A DNA stretch of 64,000 nucleotides, from contig NC_035437.2 in assembly GCF_002127325.2 (NCBI RefSeq), positions 162,725,408 through 162,789,407 on the forward strand, written 5' to 3'. Within the stretch, counting starts at the first letter, position 1; the number at the start of each line of letters is the position of its first letter. Origin of the DNA: Helianthus annuus (lineage: Eukaryota; Streptophyta; Magnoliopsida; Asterales; Asteraceae). Below the pieces are notes generated by a model that saw only the letters and a list, made by a program, of their open reading frames with translations, did no database searches and was not told the origin of the DNA. Made by a program: the position numbers and the translations under genes. Positions 10,338-23,397 of this stretch are shown here, piece by piece.

Positions 10338-13300
10338 TCATAAAGTTTCGTTATCGTATGAGAAAGTTATGATCAAATTCGTGTTCGAGGGGTTAAAAGC
10401 GTCAACATTGAATTCTATGGCCTTATGAGTGGTTACAAGGTTGGTCAAGGACTTAACCAAGTTAGTAAAAGTCCCAAGGCCCTTAAAAATAAGGTTAAGA
10501 GGCCAAAAGTGCAAAAACAAAGCTTAAAACCACGTTACAAAGGACCAGGGACCAAAAGTGCAAAAGATGAAACTTGTTTGGTAGGTTTTGCCGGTCCAGG
10601 CGGCCCGCATTAGAATCCCCTATACCCTCACGCGGGCCGCGTCAGGGTGCCAGCGACAGAAAAGTTTTGGCAGCTGCCAGTTCAGGTCTGTAACCGACTT
10701 CAATGGCTTGTTTTCTAATACCAGAGCCTCTCCAATGGTTTTTCATGCAATAGGGGGCACTTGTCTTCATATGGTTACACTCATATACTCTTGTGGCACC
10801 ATCTTAGGAGATTAAATTCACTATATAAGGACCTCATGTTGTAACCATTTGAACACCCACTTTCAAAAGTTCACTTCTGGAGCTCTCTGGACTTCAAGCC
10901 ATCTTCCTAGTGATCTCTAATCTCAATTAGGACTCTTGTAAGTGTCCTTAACCCTTCTAATCCGTTTTAGCCTAGTTAATTAGCTAAAAGTCAAACCGTC
11001 GTAATTAAGGTTTGACTTCGTGATTAATTAAAAGGTACTCTGTCAAATCACGAATTAAAAATACCTTTAAGTAGGTAATTATGTGGGTAACAAACCCTTA
11101 AAAGGGTATTTCCAGATTCCCACTCTAACTATGCTGATTGTCGAGTCAAAGCTTATTATAAAAAGTCAACAGAAAGGTTATTTGCAAATTAACGCATAAT
11201 TAGCAATGTAGGATACATGCAACCTGTTTAATCATTAAAATAACTTGGTAATTAATGTAAGAACATGTTTCAACATGTTCAACTCGACAATTTTCAGTTT
11301 AGGCTCGGTTTGGAACCGAAAGTCGCAAAGTTTGACTATTGCATTGACTATCAGTTCTGACCCGTTTAAGCCAAGTTTAGGATTGCCTTAGAGCTTCTTT
11401 TGAACCAATTTTCATATTAGTATAACTCTCTGAGATTATACTACTTGGTTCATTAGATATCCTATTCACATGCATGTTTCCGTTAATCGCTTATATGTTG
11501 ACCATTATGCCCATTTGACCTTAAAACTTGATTTTTTTTGAAAATATAAAAGGGTAGGCACCTTAGCTACTGATTTATAAACTTGCACCCAAAATTTGAA
11601 GTCAGATTGAGGTCTAGATTAAGAGTTATGCTCAATAGCGTAATTAAGAGCTTCTTTACCAGTTAAATGGCGTAAATTACGTATAGCCTATCAAAACCCA
11701 AATTTTTATACCAAACTTTTTACCCACTGTTATAAAATAATATTTTGGGATTTTTGGAGATTTTTATTTACTTTTAGGCTGAGCATAACTTAGTGTTCTA
11801 AGATTTATTCGGTTTATGCCGGTTTTGCCCTTTTTAGCTATAAAATGAGTTTTACAAATCCTTTTGACCTCAAACCAATTTCTACTGATTTTTTATGATA
11901 AATAAATTATTTTGAGCCTTCTGGAATATTAAAAATATCAGTTTTTTTACAGAAAACCTAGAAATGGCTCCAAATCGCCTTTTTAGGCATTTTTAACGCA
12001 TAAGTGTGCTCTAGAACCTTATTAAGCTTAAGGGATTGAACCTACTGATGTAATTAGTAAATTTTTATATTTTAAACAGTAGGCAAATGTTTTGAACTCA
12101 GAATTCCAGAATTGACCTTTTAGGCACATGTGATATTACCAAAATGCCCCTACGGTGCATAGTAAGGTTAAAGATAATAAATTTCACATAGACTTGCTAC
12201 CCTACTGTTATAACTTAGTAAATTAAGTATATTTACTAATTTAATCAGACCTGTAACTCAGGTTATTATTTTAACCCTTTTACACCTTATAAAATGACCA
12301 AAACGCCCTTATGAGGCATAGTTTTGGTTTAAAATCATTTGGGGCATAATGGAAGGTATCATTATGATATCACAACATATTTTGAGCATATTGACTTCAG
12401 AAACTTGTATTTGACTCTTATGGTTACTCGTTACGCATTATACGCGTTCGGATCGGCTTATGTGACTAGTTTGGCCATTTTAGCCGAAACGGGTCAAACC
12501 ATATCTTTTCGGTCTCAAAATCCAGAATGTGATTATATTACCCATATTAAACAAGTATGCAAGCTTGTTGGGTCAAAACCACATTCTAAAACGTTCTTCG
12601 CCTTATTGTGCGTTTAAAACCGTAATCTTCCTTTTTAACTAACCGGTCTAAGCTTAAGACCCGTTAGAATTCTAATAGGTTACTAAAACCTTAATTTCCA
12701 GATCTAGGAGCCCAGTAAAAGCTACGTGCACTCGCTGTTTTTGATTTATACTTTGCTCAGGTAAATACGTTTAACTTATTTTCCCTATACGGGCTTGGGG
12801 TACGGTATATAAAATACCGTTTGGTCGGGGAATCGACCTTAACCAGTTGATGGCTAAGTGTTGTCAAATTAACTCGTTTAAAAATGCTGTTTTGTTTGTT
12901 TAACGCCTTTGGGGGTTTAATGACCATGTCCCGGATATCCTTGGCATCATTCAAAGAATGGCCACGACCTTAGCACACGGGTGTAGGCGTACACCCGTTG
13001 TGTATTTCATTATTGTATAATCGTCGGCCGAGAGAAGTCTTGCGACGAAATTATATTAAGTGGTGTGTCTATTGAACTTTAACCCGGCATGACCCGGGCC
13101 ACTGAACGCATAACGAACATGTAATTCTTTTACAAGATTATTGAGAAAATAATTATCCCAAGTTATAAAAAGTTTTATGCCACGGCATTTAAATCAATTT
13201 TAAACATTTTCAACATGAGTCAGTTAAATTGTATTTAAAAGTGTAAACTGACGTATTTTCCAAAAAGACTAAGTGCAGGTACTACGCGTAATAGGCTGGT

Positions 13301-13566
13301 CACTCCTTAAGCATCCATAGAAGTCTCGCAAGCTTAGGATGCATGAAGTCTGTTGAAATAAAGTTTCCTTTTCGTTTGAATCTGCCTGTGGATCTATTTC
13401 GACATTTTGTGATACTTGAATATTACAATAACTTAAGTTGAAATAAATCTTTCTTTTGCTTCCGTTGTGCATTTGATTATTATATGTTTGACTATGACGA
13501 TATCAACTACGTCACGGAACCCCCCACCGGGCCCACCGGTGACACGTGGAAATTAGGGGTGTGACA
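10338..13566 (+). repeat. Element 1, 3' LTR (5'-truncated)
   Basis: Near-identical copy of 689-3916, differing by scattered substitutions and small indels (of the order of 1-2% by eye). It starts abruptly at TCATAAAG inside the integrase reading frame, with no PPT or LTR start, so about 300 bp or more of the LTR and the pol 3' end are deleted. It ends in TGTGACA at 13566. Confidence 0.92.
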
Positions 13567-15879
13567 CCCACCCTGGACGGAATCGGGAGCCGCGAGCAGC
13601 CCAGTGGTACCGGTGATTTATTTTTGAAAAATATTGCAGCGGAAAGTTCATCAGGACCGGGAGTTAGGAAAAATATCAGAGTTTAAAAACACCGGATTTT
13701 ATTTATTAAATAGATGGGATAAAACCCATGTTTTACAATGGTAGCTTTAATAAAAACGATATTTCTTAATTTGGGTTAATTAATAAAATAAGCCACTTTC
13801 TTGAAGCCTTTCAGTGCCGTATCCAACTCTTATCCCGATCTACGGTAATTTCCTGAAACGCATTGGAAAAAGGTTTTGTCAGCGGGAAATACTAAGTGAA
13901 TCATTCATTTTACTAAAACGATGCATTTGTTATAATTTACAGTATTAAGAGCGAATACAATGTTTCTGATATCAAACCAACTACCCACGGTACTTTATCA
14001 CTCGACCCACTGGCCCACCTGTCCAGTGGTGTCTGTGATTATGGTCATATCACCCATTGGCTGCCCCAATGTTGAAGATTATCAAGTAATGTATACAAAA
14101 CCCCACATACCGGCTGTAATATGGTGATTACAAAGACTTAATCCCTGTAATTATAACTTTAAAAATAATTTGGAGTTTTGTAAAATAATTGATAAAAGAG
14201 AATGACTCACAGTATAAGCATGCAGTATTGATTTAACAAGCTTCTTGATTCTACTCCTTCTGATAATTAAGCATATTCTTTATTATTTTGGATCTTCTGA
14301 TGATTAAGCATCCATTTTGATTGTAAGCATATAGTTGGGAGTATTCTGATGGTTAAACATATAGTTTAACAGAATGAAATACGTATTTGTGTAAAACCCA
14401 AATCAAACCTAATGATCACGAGATTCAAACCTTAACGAATTTCACAAAGTATAGTCTTATTCAGACAGTACTTTGGTATCCATTTAATGAACTCACAAAG
14501 TATAACCCTTTGGATTCCGTTTACCGAAATTCACAAAGTACAACACTTTGGCATTCATTAGATGGTTCCTGAATCGATCGGACAGAACATCAACGTTTGA
14601 TTATTGATTATTGATTAGAACACCAACGTATAGAGAGAAGAAGAAAAGAAATGAGCAAGGAAGAATGAATCCTAAGCTTCCTATTTATAGGTAAGAGGAT
14701 AAGCTTTACCCTATATAGAATTTCCCTAGATAAGTTTTCCCCAGATAAAACCTTCCCTGAATAACACTTTCCTTAGATAAAATCTTCCTTAGATAATACC
14801 TTCCCTAGGTAATATTTCCCTTCTATCTACCCCATATATATCTATTTTTCATGTTTATCTATTTAGGTGATAAATAAATCCTACTTAGCTTAATTAATCT
14901 TGCTTGGCTTAATTAATCTTGATTAACTTAATTAATCTTGATTAACTGATTAATTAATCATACTTAACTTAATTAATAGATTAATTAATCTACTCAGTTA
15001 ACTTAACTGCTAAGTTTATTTACCTATTAAATTTTCTTAGCTTTTAAGTATTCTTGCAGCTTCCTGCTTACGAGTTCTAATTTCTAGATATGTGGGAACT
15101 CGTACTAGTGTATTAACTCAATTCAACTTTAACGATAATCACGAGAAGGAAATCCTCACAACGAATGATAAAGTACAATCACTTAAACATCCGTCGGATT
15201 CACAACGAATGACAGAGTATTCTCCGAGTTCGGGTGGTACTCAAACATCCTGTCGGAATCACGACTAATGACAAAGGATAGCACTTAAACATCCTGTCGG
15301 ATAGTTTTAATTGATCGGATAGAGTATCGTACCAGTGATTTAGAGTTATTACCCTAATAACGAGCAGAGTTTCGGGGTTTTAGGGTTTTTAGTATTAGAA
15401 CGACGGAACAAGGGGGAAAGAATCATCGATTTTCGATCGAAGCTGGTGCACTGAATTCATCCCACTGCTGCCTGTTATATACCCCAAAATGGCACCCCCC
15501 CGCGAGTCGCGGAAGACACCGGGGTAACCCTCCGCTTATCGCGGCGAGAGTCAGCCCAGCCTAGGTCTGCCATGTGTCCGGTATAGGCTTGACACGTGGC
15601 GCCTCGTCGTGACACGTGTCCTTAGCCGCTTTTTCGTCCAATCATGCGTTTTTCCTCGATTTTCATGCCGATACTTATCGCGTATATTCGGGACTTGATC
15701 CTAAATGATGCGTTTTATAATTGCGAGTCTAATAAGACTATTTTCATGCGATTTGGTTCATTGGACTCCAAGATTCCTTACCTGTTAAATTTTCCAGATT
15801 GCGTATACAAGTTTCATCGCATGCAGGTTCTGGTTTTGATTACGGTTTGTTATCGAGACTATCTTTGAGGGTTGTTACA
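13567..15879 (-). repeat. Element 5: LTR of another gypsy element, minus orientation
   Basis: Begins CCCACCCTGGACGGAATCGG directly after TGTGACA and ends GGGTTGTTACA, the inverse of an LTR start, so it reads as an LTR on the minus strand. No ORF. It contains several degenerate tandem arrays: TTCACAAAGTAYA words at 14430-14560, TTCCCTAGATAA words at 14700-14820, TTAATTAATCTTGATTAAC words at 14880-15005, and about three 55-60-bp units with CTTAAACATCCTGTCGGA at 15130-15305. The flanks GGGTG and CGACC do not match, so it is not a clean solo LTR. Confidence 0.6.
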
Positions 15880-16763
15880 CGACCTATAACGGTCAGCGTG
15901 AGAAGGTATGAATGTCATTAAGAGGGAGATCTAAAGGCCATAAATGCAAGTTTGAGCTGAATTGGTTAAACGCTCATATGGTGCTCGTACACAACATACC
16001 TAGTTGTTATCGTAAGTAGTTCATGCAAGGGGCTAATAATAAAGTGTGCGAAGGATTAATTTGAGGCTAAACTCAAAATTGTAATTAGTTCAATTGACGG
16101 TAGTAACTGTAGAATGATGCCTTATACTCGTATTAAGTATGAAAAATAATTAGGAAGTGGGTAGCTTTGTATTAGTACCACTAAGTCATTAAATGTTCAT
16201 AGTATACGTATAATGTTATGTTAATCCCTCATATGAACAAGAAAGTAATTAGGAGAACGTTAGTAATGGGATGATGAGGTTTGCTCATGATTACAATAAT
16301 GAATTATATCGTGCATGATTCGTGTGCGGAATGAAATAAATCAATTTATTTATATTAATAAATGTATGAATATGTTACGCTTATTTAGAAAGATAGAAAC
16401 AAGCCATAAGCATAAGCTTGTACGACCAATAGTGTACATTTAGAATAAATTTCAATGAACGAACCGCTAGTGATGACGTATGCTAGGAACTAGCATTATA
16501 AAGTGAACGGTACTAATAAGAGCTCTGGATCAGATTCTAACTTATATGTGATTATGAAAGTAATTTACTTGATTTAAGAACGGAAGGACAATGCGTACAA
16601 ATACGTTTATGCATGAATGAAACTCTTGCCAAGATCCCGAATGCATCTATGTTGTATTAAGCATCGTGAATGAATAGATGAAAAAGTAAGAGTAGAAGTG
16701 GTCAAGTTGTAGTTGGAATGAGAAAGGTTTCGGGGACGAAACCTCCTTTAAGGGGGGTAGACT
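15880..16763 (+). mobile_element. Element 4: 3' non-coding end of internal region with PPT
   Basis: About 0.87 kb without a usable ORF precedes a hairpin at 16725-16744 (AGGTTTCG-GGGA-CGAAACCT, 8-bp stem) and a polypurine tract at 16748-16763 (AAGGGGGGTAGA core), directly followed by an LTR start, TGTAACACCCC. Upstream coding parts of this element are absent from the window; they were lost at or before the junction with element 5. Confidence 0.7.
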
Positions 16764-17666
16764 TGTAACACCCCAAAAATGTTAGTACGGTAATAAATGA
16801 AAATAAACAAAGAACTTAACATAGTCAATGAAATATGACAAAACGGTAGTTAATTTATGATAAAGCCTAAGTTAAACACTCTTTCTAAGTGGGAGGGTTT
16901 AATGTGTAAATAATAAACAAAAAGGGTTTAAACTAATAAATCAAAAGAAAACACCCATATCTGGGTGTTTGGTCGATCGAACAAAGGAGCAGGGAAAGAG
17001 GGTGAAAACCCTAGCTTCATGAATCAAGCAATTGAATGCTTAAATCAAAAGAAAATCTGATGCATGAGCTCAAATTTCGAATAGCAAGTTCCAATTTGTG
17101 AAGTGGTAAGCTTAATTTTCTGAAATTATGATTTGTAGAATGAGGGGTTCAACCCAATCTTTATTTCTTGTATCAAAGGTGGGAAATCTGAGTTAGAATC
17201 GTCTTCTAGAACAAGAATCATGTTGATTTTAGGTTGTATGAAGGATTGTAGAGAAAACCCAGTTTGTGAAATTGTGTTATGAATAGGATGATCATAGGGA
17301 TTATAATCATATGTAATCTTGATATATGATCTTTCTTACAATACTTGAATGCTAGGTAAATTGATGTAAAATTTGAGAATTGTAAGAACTTGGTTGATTA
17401 TTGATGAAATACAAGATGAACTAGTAAAGTCATGCTTTGAATGCTTGTACATTATGCTTTATTAATGTAACGCACACTAAGTGTTTGATGAAATGCTTAA
17501 GAGAATAAATATGTAAAAATCTGAAAAGTTAGTGATAATATTGTCACTTGAAAATGAGAAATTTATGTAAATGATGAAATGAAAGTGTTGGGCTAAATGA
17601 ATGAATGCGTTTAATGAAGGTGTTAAAGAAGAAGGCTCAAACACTAAGAAAATGGGAGACTCGCAA
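16764..17666 (+). repeat. Element 4 LTR, first part
   Basis: Starts TGTAACACCCC after the PPT and is interrupted at CGCAA (17662-17666) by element 2. It continues at 42758. The two parts total 1822 bp. Confidence 0.85.
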
Positions 17667-18236
17667 TGTCACACCCTAGCTTTGCGGAAGCGTGGTTAAT
17701 TTTGGTGTGACTTCTTAATAGCATAGCTTAATCATAACAAAGCTATATGAAATAAAAACCATGCAAGATCATCCATAGATTAAGTTTTAAAACAAACGTA
17801 ACACAACATTGTCTTGGAAACTACAACAACATAACATAAAATATTGTTTGAAAGACATAAACATCAACATGAATAAAACGCAGTTTAAGATTTGTGACTC
17901 GTCCAGGAAAAAGTCACATTTCCTAAACCGGGATGACCTCGGAACCCATATGCAGCGGGAAAACACAACATACCTCGCCAGATCCTTTAATTTCCTGAAA
18001 TACATGTAAGTTGGAAAAATCAACAATAATGTTGAGCGAGTTCATGCGTAAGTGAGTAAGTAAAACCTTTGTAAGTATAAAATCCCTGGTATGTAGCAAA
18101 TAAGGAAAAAGAGATCACCAATGGTTTGCAAGGCCATTGATATGTGTGAAGTGCAAGTAGGGAGACTCAAACCTAGCGGATTTATGCGTTGGGCACAAAG
18201 TCACCCCGAGGTCCGTACTGTTGGGCCTGGGGCTGG
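17667..18236 (-). repeat. Element 2 3' LTR, distal part
   Basis: Matches 37905-38474 closely. It is interrupted at the GCTGG target (18232-18236) by element 3 and continues at 27784. Confidence 0.9.
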
Positions 18237-20813
18237 TGTCACACCCCCAAAATCCACATGCGGAGTACCACCGCTTGGAGGCGTGACTGACCAGGATCTT
18301 AACCATCAATCACATTGAACTCATAAGTATAGGTGAATAATACTTTCATTTATAAACAACAAGTGTTACAATTTCACAATATTTCACAGTTTACAGCGGA
18401 AGCTTATTTAACTCAATGAGTGTTTATAAAACCACATGTAAGTTCTTAGTTCTTGTGTTGCGTTTCCATGTGTCTCGACCCATGACCACTCCAGCTTCCC
18501 AGACAGCAAGTTCCTTGGATATGCACCTATAAGCCTGCAAGGCATGTAATAGAGAGTCAAAAACTAGTTGAGCGAGTTCACAGTTAATAGTTCAGTAATA
18601 GTATAATGCAAGTAGTAGTATGTCGTTCGTTATGTCATGTTTAGTATTCGTTTCCATCGCGGCCTCCCAGGCAGGTACGCGAATATATTAGGGGATGTTT
18701 TTCCCAAGTATTCTAGACTAGGTTTATTTGTATCGCGGCCTCCCAGGCAGGTGTGCGAAGATTAGTACATTTAGTTCGCGGCCTTCCTATGGCAGGTGTG
18801 CGAAGTCAGTCATAATATCGCGGCCAACCCTTGGCAGGTGTGCGAAGATCAGTTCAATAAGTGTTACTAGTCTAGCCGTATCTTATCGTTAGGTTCTACC
18901 CTCTGAGTATATGCAATAAGTCATCCAATCCCATTCCCACCCGGGAACCCCATGCCTTGGCTGTGTGAACTCACCTTGGTTTGCTCGGTATGTTAAGCTA
19001 TGCGCACAAGAAATCAATCAAGTCCTATAGTAAGCACGTACGCCAGATCAGTTTATGTTCATAACGATTCACATGCAACTAGCTTCACAGTATAACACAG
19101 AGTGTGCTTAGCATCTTGTATCGTATAAACAGTTAATCAAACTCATGCAACTTCACGCTTCACATAACAGCTTTCTCAGTTCTTTCTAACATGGATTATT
19201 CATTAACAGTGATGATAAACTTAACAGTGTTAACAACGTTAATCAGGACTAATGGAAGTAGCATACATAATGAAGTTTCATAGTTAACGTCTGTTAATAT
19301 ACTTGACATAGTTAACGAACTTAACAGACTTAATATACTAACACAGTTAAATGAACTAACAGATTATTTGACGAAAACCCTTTATAGCGAAAACACTTAT
19401 TGGCAAAATCACTAGGGTGACGAAATCCCAACGTGATTTCGTCAGACTTGGGTTTTGACGTCTGCATCTTGATTCCGTCGTGTACTGATTTCGTAGGTGG
19501 TGGTTTTCACCGGTTACATCATCCTCATCATCAACAGTCATGTTCAACAACAACCCTAACCACTCTAACAGTTTTGACGGTTCCTACCAACACTCGTTCA
19601 ACCCAAATAATTAATATCATCATATGATTTTCTCAATTATTAGTGCAATAAAAGTTATCATCCGAGTAGCATATAATTGAGAAATGTCATTCAACTCAAC
19701 CTTTAGACATACATATATAGATATTTATACCCAATCGATCTTGAGCAGTGATACAACCACCAGATCCAACACGAACAATTTACAACATCATCATTCAAAT
19801 CAGATTAGATCAATCATGGACAGTGGATTAACAACAGGCTTCTATTGTTCTCTATTATTCAAACATATGATATATATTTTGGTTGGTATATATATATATT
19901 AAGGATTTTATCATGCTAGCATAATCAACATAAGCTCACTATTATAATCGGTAGTTCATATATCATGGCCGACCACTGTGCTATAATCCTAATACTATTG
20001 GACCACAACTAATAGTGACATCACATGTAAGTTGGATTGTTGGACTACTGTGCCTATTATATTTAGTGGGTCAGCCACTTCATCGATTATGCCAATCATC
20101 AACAAGAAAAGTCATACAAACATCACATATACCCATGCTACTGTTACTTGAATTCATGCATAGCAAAAACAAACAATCACATGCTACTGACAAACCCTCC
20201 TGCAAGCAAGAACTAAATAGCCGACCTCATGATTTCTTTTCTAGCTTTGGCTGCACATTCTAGACATATTAAAACAATAAAGACATTACTAACCGAACTG
20301 GTGAGATTGTGGATGGAGTGGGGGCCTGCCGTCGCCAATAGGAGAAAGGGGTAGGGTTTGTTTTGTTTAGAATTCTATCTCTTCCCCATAACCACTAAAA
20401 CGTAAACGTGATATATATATTTGTTTGGGGTGGTTCATGTTATAATCGAGATGGGCTCAATCCAATTGAGTGTGGCCGGGGGTCAAGAGCTTAGGCCGAA
20501 ATAAAAAAATGGAGATATACAAGGTGTGTGTGCAGTGGGCTCGGTTAGTCCATGAGGTGTGAATGTTATGGTTTAATCAACAATATTATTTCATATACAT
20601 AAATAATACACATAACACAATATTAACATTAACATATTATTAACATACACCCACATGTAATGCACACCATATGTATATCATAACAACCACAATACAATTT
20701 AGCATATTACAGACGTGTACAGTTGTGGAGAAACAAGTCGTTTTAACAATCAACTTAACAATTAACTCGCAATTAATGCGAACATGGAAATCGTGGAAAC
20801 TCGAGTTGTCACA
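18237..20813 (-). repeat. Element 3, 3' LTR
   Basis: 2577 bp, TG...CA, same length as 25202-27778. It contains the four-copy stem-loop array at 18657-18845. The small ORFs seen here recur in the other LTR and are not genes. Confidence 0.93.
18657..18845 (-). repeat. Four-copy TCGC...GCGA stem-loop array in LTR
   Basis: Units at 18657-18682, 18733-18758, 18776-18803 and 18818-18845 start TCGCGGCC and end GCGA, with a common GGCAGGT before the end. Inner arms vary but pair: GCCT-CCC-AGGC in units 1 and 2, GCC(TT..A)GGC in unit 3, GCCAA-CCC-TTGGC in unit 4. The same array lies at 25622-25810 in the other LTR. Confidence 0.75.
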
Positions 20814-20953
20814 TTATCCCCAACTTGAAAGAAATTTCGTCCCGAAATTTAGCATGCGGTTACTGAGGAAGCTAGGTAAGTTGTATCGTTTACTGGTTTT
20901 CCTGGGGTGTCACATCATCCCCCCGTTGATTTGGAATTTCGTCCCGAAATTCC
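20814..20953 (-). other. Duplicated hairpin + PPT + LTR-start module, element 3
   Basis: Adjacent to the LTR (sense strand) are a hairpin at 20832-20850 (8-bp stem AAATTTCG/CGAAATTT) and a weak PPT, TTGGGGATAA. Directly upstream is a second set: hairpin 20933-20953 (9-bp stem GGAATTTCG/CGAAATTCC), PPT CGGGGGGATGA, and an LTR-like start TGTGACACCCCAGG ending at 20914. The spacing from hairpin to TGTGACA is 18 bases in both. Confidence 0.75.
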
Positions 20954-23397
20954 GCAGTAGTAGCTTCCGCCTCAGTAGTGGTTGCATCGTTTCCAAATAA
21001 CTGGGGATACTTGAGTTTCATCTGATCTTCACGCTCCCAGGTGAACTCTGGGCCGCGACGGGAGTTCCAACGAACGCGAACAAGAGGGATTCTCGTGTTC
21101 TTGAGGACCTTAACATCCCGGTCCATGATTTCAACTGGCTCCTCGACGAACTGCAACCGCTCGTCGATAGTGAGTTCCTTAAAAGGAACTATGAGGGTCT
21201 CATCTGACAGGCACTTTTTCAGATTCGACACGTGAAAGACATTGTGAACTGCCCCGAGTTCAGCTGGTAGGTTTAGTTTGTAGGCCACTTTGCCTATTCT
21301 TTCTATGATTTCGAACGGTCCGACATATCGCGGATTGTGTTTGCCTCGTTTGCCAAAACGAACCACACCCTTCCAGGGTGAGACTTTGAGTAAAACCCGG
21401 TCCCTGACCTGAAATTCCAAAGGCTTCCTACGCTTGTCCGCGTAGGCTTTCTGACGGTCGCGTGCTGCCGCCATGCGTTGTCGTATCTGTGCAATCTTTT
21501 CCGTGGCGTCCACTACAATCTCTGGACCCGTGATCCGACTATCCCCCACCTCTGCCCAACAAAGAGGTGACCGGCATTTACGTCCGTACAATGCCTCGAA
21601 TGGAGCGGCTTGTATGCTGGTGTGATAAATGTTACTATACGAAAACTCCACCAAAGGGAGATGCTTTTCCCAGCCGTTGCCGAAATCAATAACACATGCC
21701 CGAAGCATGTCTTCGAGAGTCTGGATCGTTTGCTCAGACTGCCCATCCGTCTGAGGATGATATGCTGTGCTCATGTCTAATCGTGAGCCAAAAGATTTGT
21801 GCATCGTTTGCCATAGTTCTGACGTGAATCGTGCATCCCGATCCGAAATGATAGAGGTGGGCACCCTGTGCCTCGAAACAACTTCTTTAAGATAAACGTC
21901 TGCGAGAGTGGAGAACTTATCCGTTTCCTTAATAGCCAGGAAGTGTGCAGACTTGGTGAGTCGATCCACGATCACCCATATAGTATCATTCCCACGCTGG
22001 GATCTAGGTAGGCCTGTAACAAAATCCATGGAAATTTCTTCCTATTTCCATTGCGGTATCTTGGGTTGATGAAGTAGGCCCGCTGGTTTCTGATATTTCA
22101 CTTTGACTTTTGCACATGTCAAACACTTGCCGACGTAAGTCGCGATGTGGCCTTTCATGCTAGGCCACCAGTATGTTGTTTTGAGATCGTGGTACATTTT
22201 ATCCGACCCTGGATGTACCGAGTAGCGAGACTTGTGTGCTTCATCCATCACAAGTTCCCGTAATCCGCCATATAGTGGGACCCAAATACGCTCCGTTACA
22301 TAGTAGGCGTCGTCTTCCTTTTGTTCCATTCGTTGCCTTAAGCCGCGTAAGGCTTCAGCCTTGGCGTTTTCGGGTTTCAATGCTTCTATCTGAGCAGTTC
22401 GTATCTGTGCAGGAAGACTGGACTGAATGGTGAGTTGCAAAGCTCGTACACGCCTAGGTGTAGTATCTTTCCGACTGAGGGCATCAGCCACAACATTGGC
22501 CTTGCCTGGATGGTACTTGATGACGCATTCGTAATCGTTCAGAAGTTCAACCCATCTTCGTTGACGCATGTTCAAATCCTTTTGCTTAAGGATATGCTCG
22601 AGACTCCTGTGATCGGTGTAAATTGTGCACTTGGTACCGTACAGGTAGTGTCGCCATATCTTAAGCGCGAAAACAACAGCTCCCAGCTCTAAATCGTGCG
22701 TCGTGTAGTTTCGTTCGTGAATCTTGAGTTGCCGCGAAGCGTAAGCAATAACTTTATCCTGTTGCATCAATACACAACCAAGCCCTTGTATCGATGCATC
22801 ACAGTAGACCACAAAATCATCCGTGCCCTCTGGCAATGAGAGAATAGGTGCGCTGCAAAGCCTATCCTTCAGATACTGGAAAGCGGTTTCCTGGGAATCT
22901 CCCCAGCGGTAGGTGACACCCTTCTGTGTCAGTAGCGTAAGTGGCTGCGCGATCTTCGAGAAGTCTTCGATAAATCGTCTGTAGTAACCCGCCAAACCCA
23001 AGAATTGGCGTATTTCCGTTGGTGTACGAGGCGCAGGCCAATTTCTGATCGAATTTACCTTGGATGGATCAACATGAATCGCATCCTTGTTTACCATGTG
23101 GCCTAGAAAGTGGACTTCACGAAGCTAGAAGTCGCATTTTGAAAACTTGGCGTACAACTGCTCTGTTCGAAGGAGTTCCAAAATCAATCGTAAATGCTGC
23201 TCGTGTTCCTCCTGACTCTTGGAGTAAATCAGAATGTCGTCGACGGATACAATCACAAGCTTATCTAGGTAGGGCTTGTACACTCTGTTCATAAGGTCCA
23301 TGAAGACTGCCGGTGCGTTTGTTAACCCGAGTAGCATGACAAGAAACTCATAGTGGTCGTAACGAGTTCTGAAAGCATGTTCTGAAGACGTCCTCAA
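20890..23397 (-). pseudogene. Element 3 pol: RT (C-terminal part), RNase H, integrase, chromodomain
   Basis: One frame broken only by two TAG codons at tryptophan positions (23125-23127 and 22042-22044). It reads RT palm downstream of GHYEF (VDDILIYSK active site region, with V before DD), RNase H ([21 protein letters not shown]), integrase zinc finger ([12 protein letters not shown]...CLTCAKVK), and catalytic D, D, E ([27 protein letters not shown]). A C-terminal chromodomain-like segment follows ([32 protein letters not shown]) and ends LKYPQLF plus a short acidic tail. The C-terminus overlaps the upstream copy of the duplicated PPT module, as in relatives whose stop codon sits just before the PPT. 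Integrase and chromodomain look otherwise undamaged. Confidence 0.93.
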
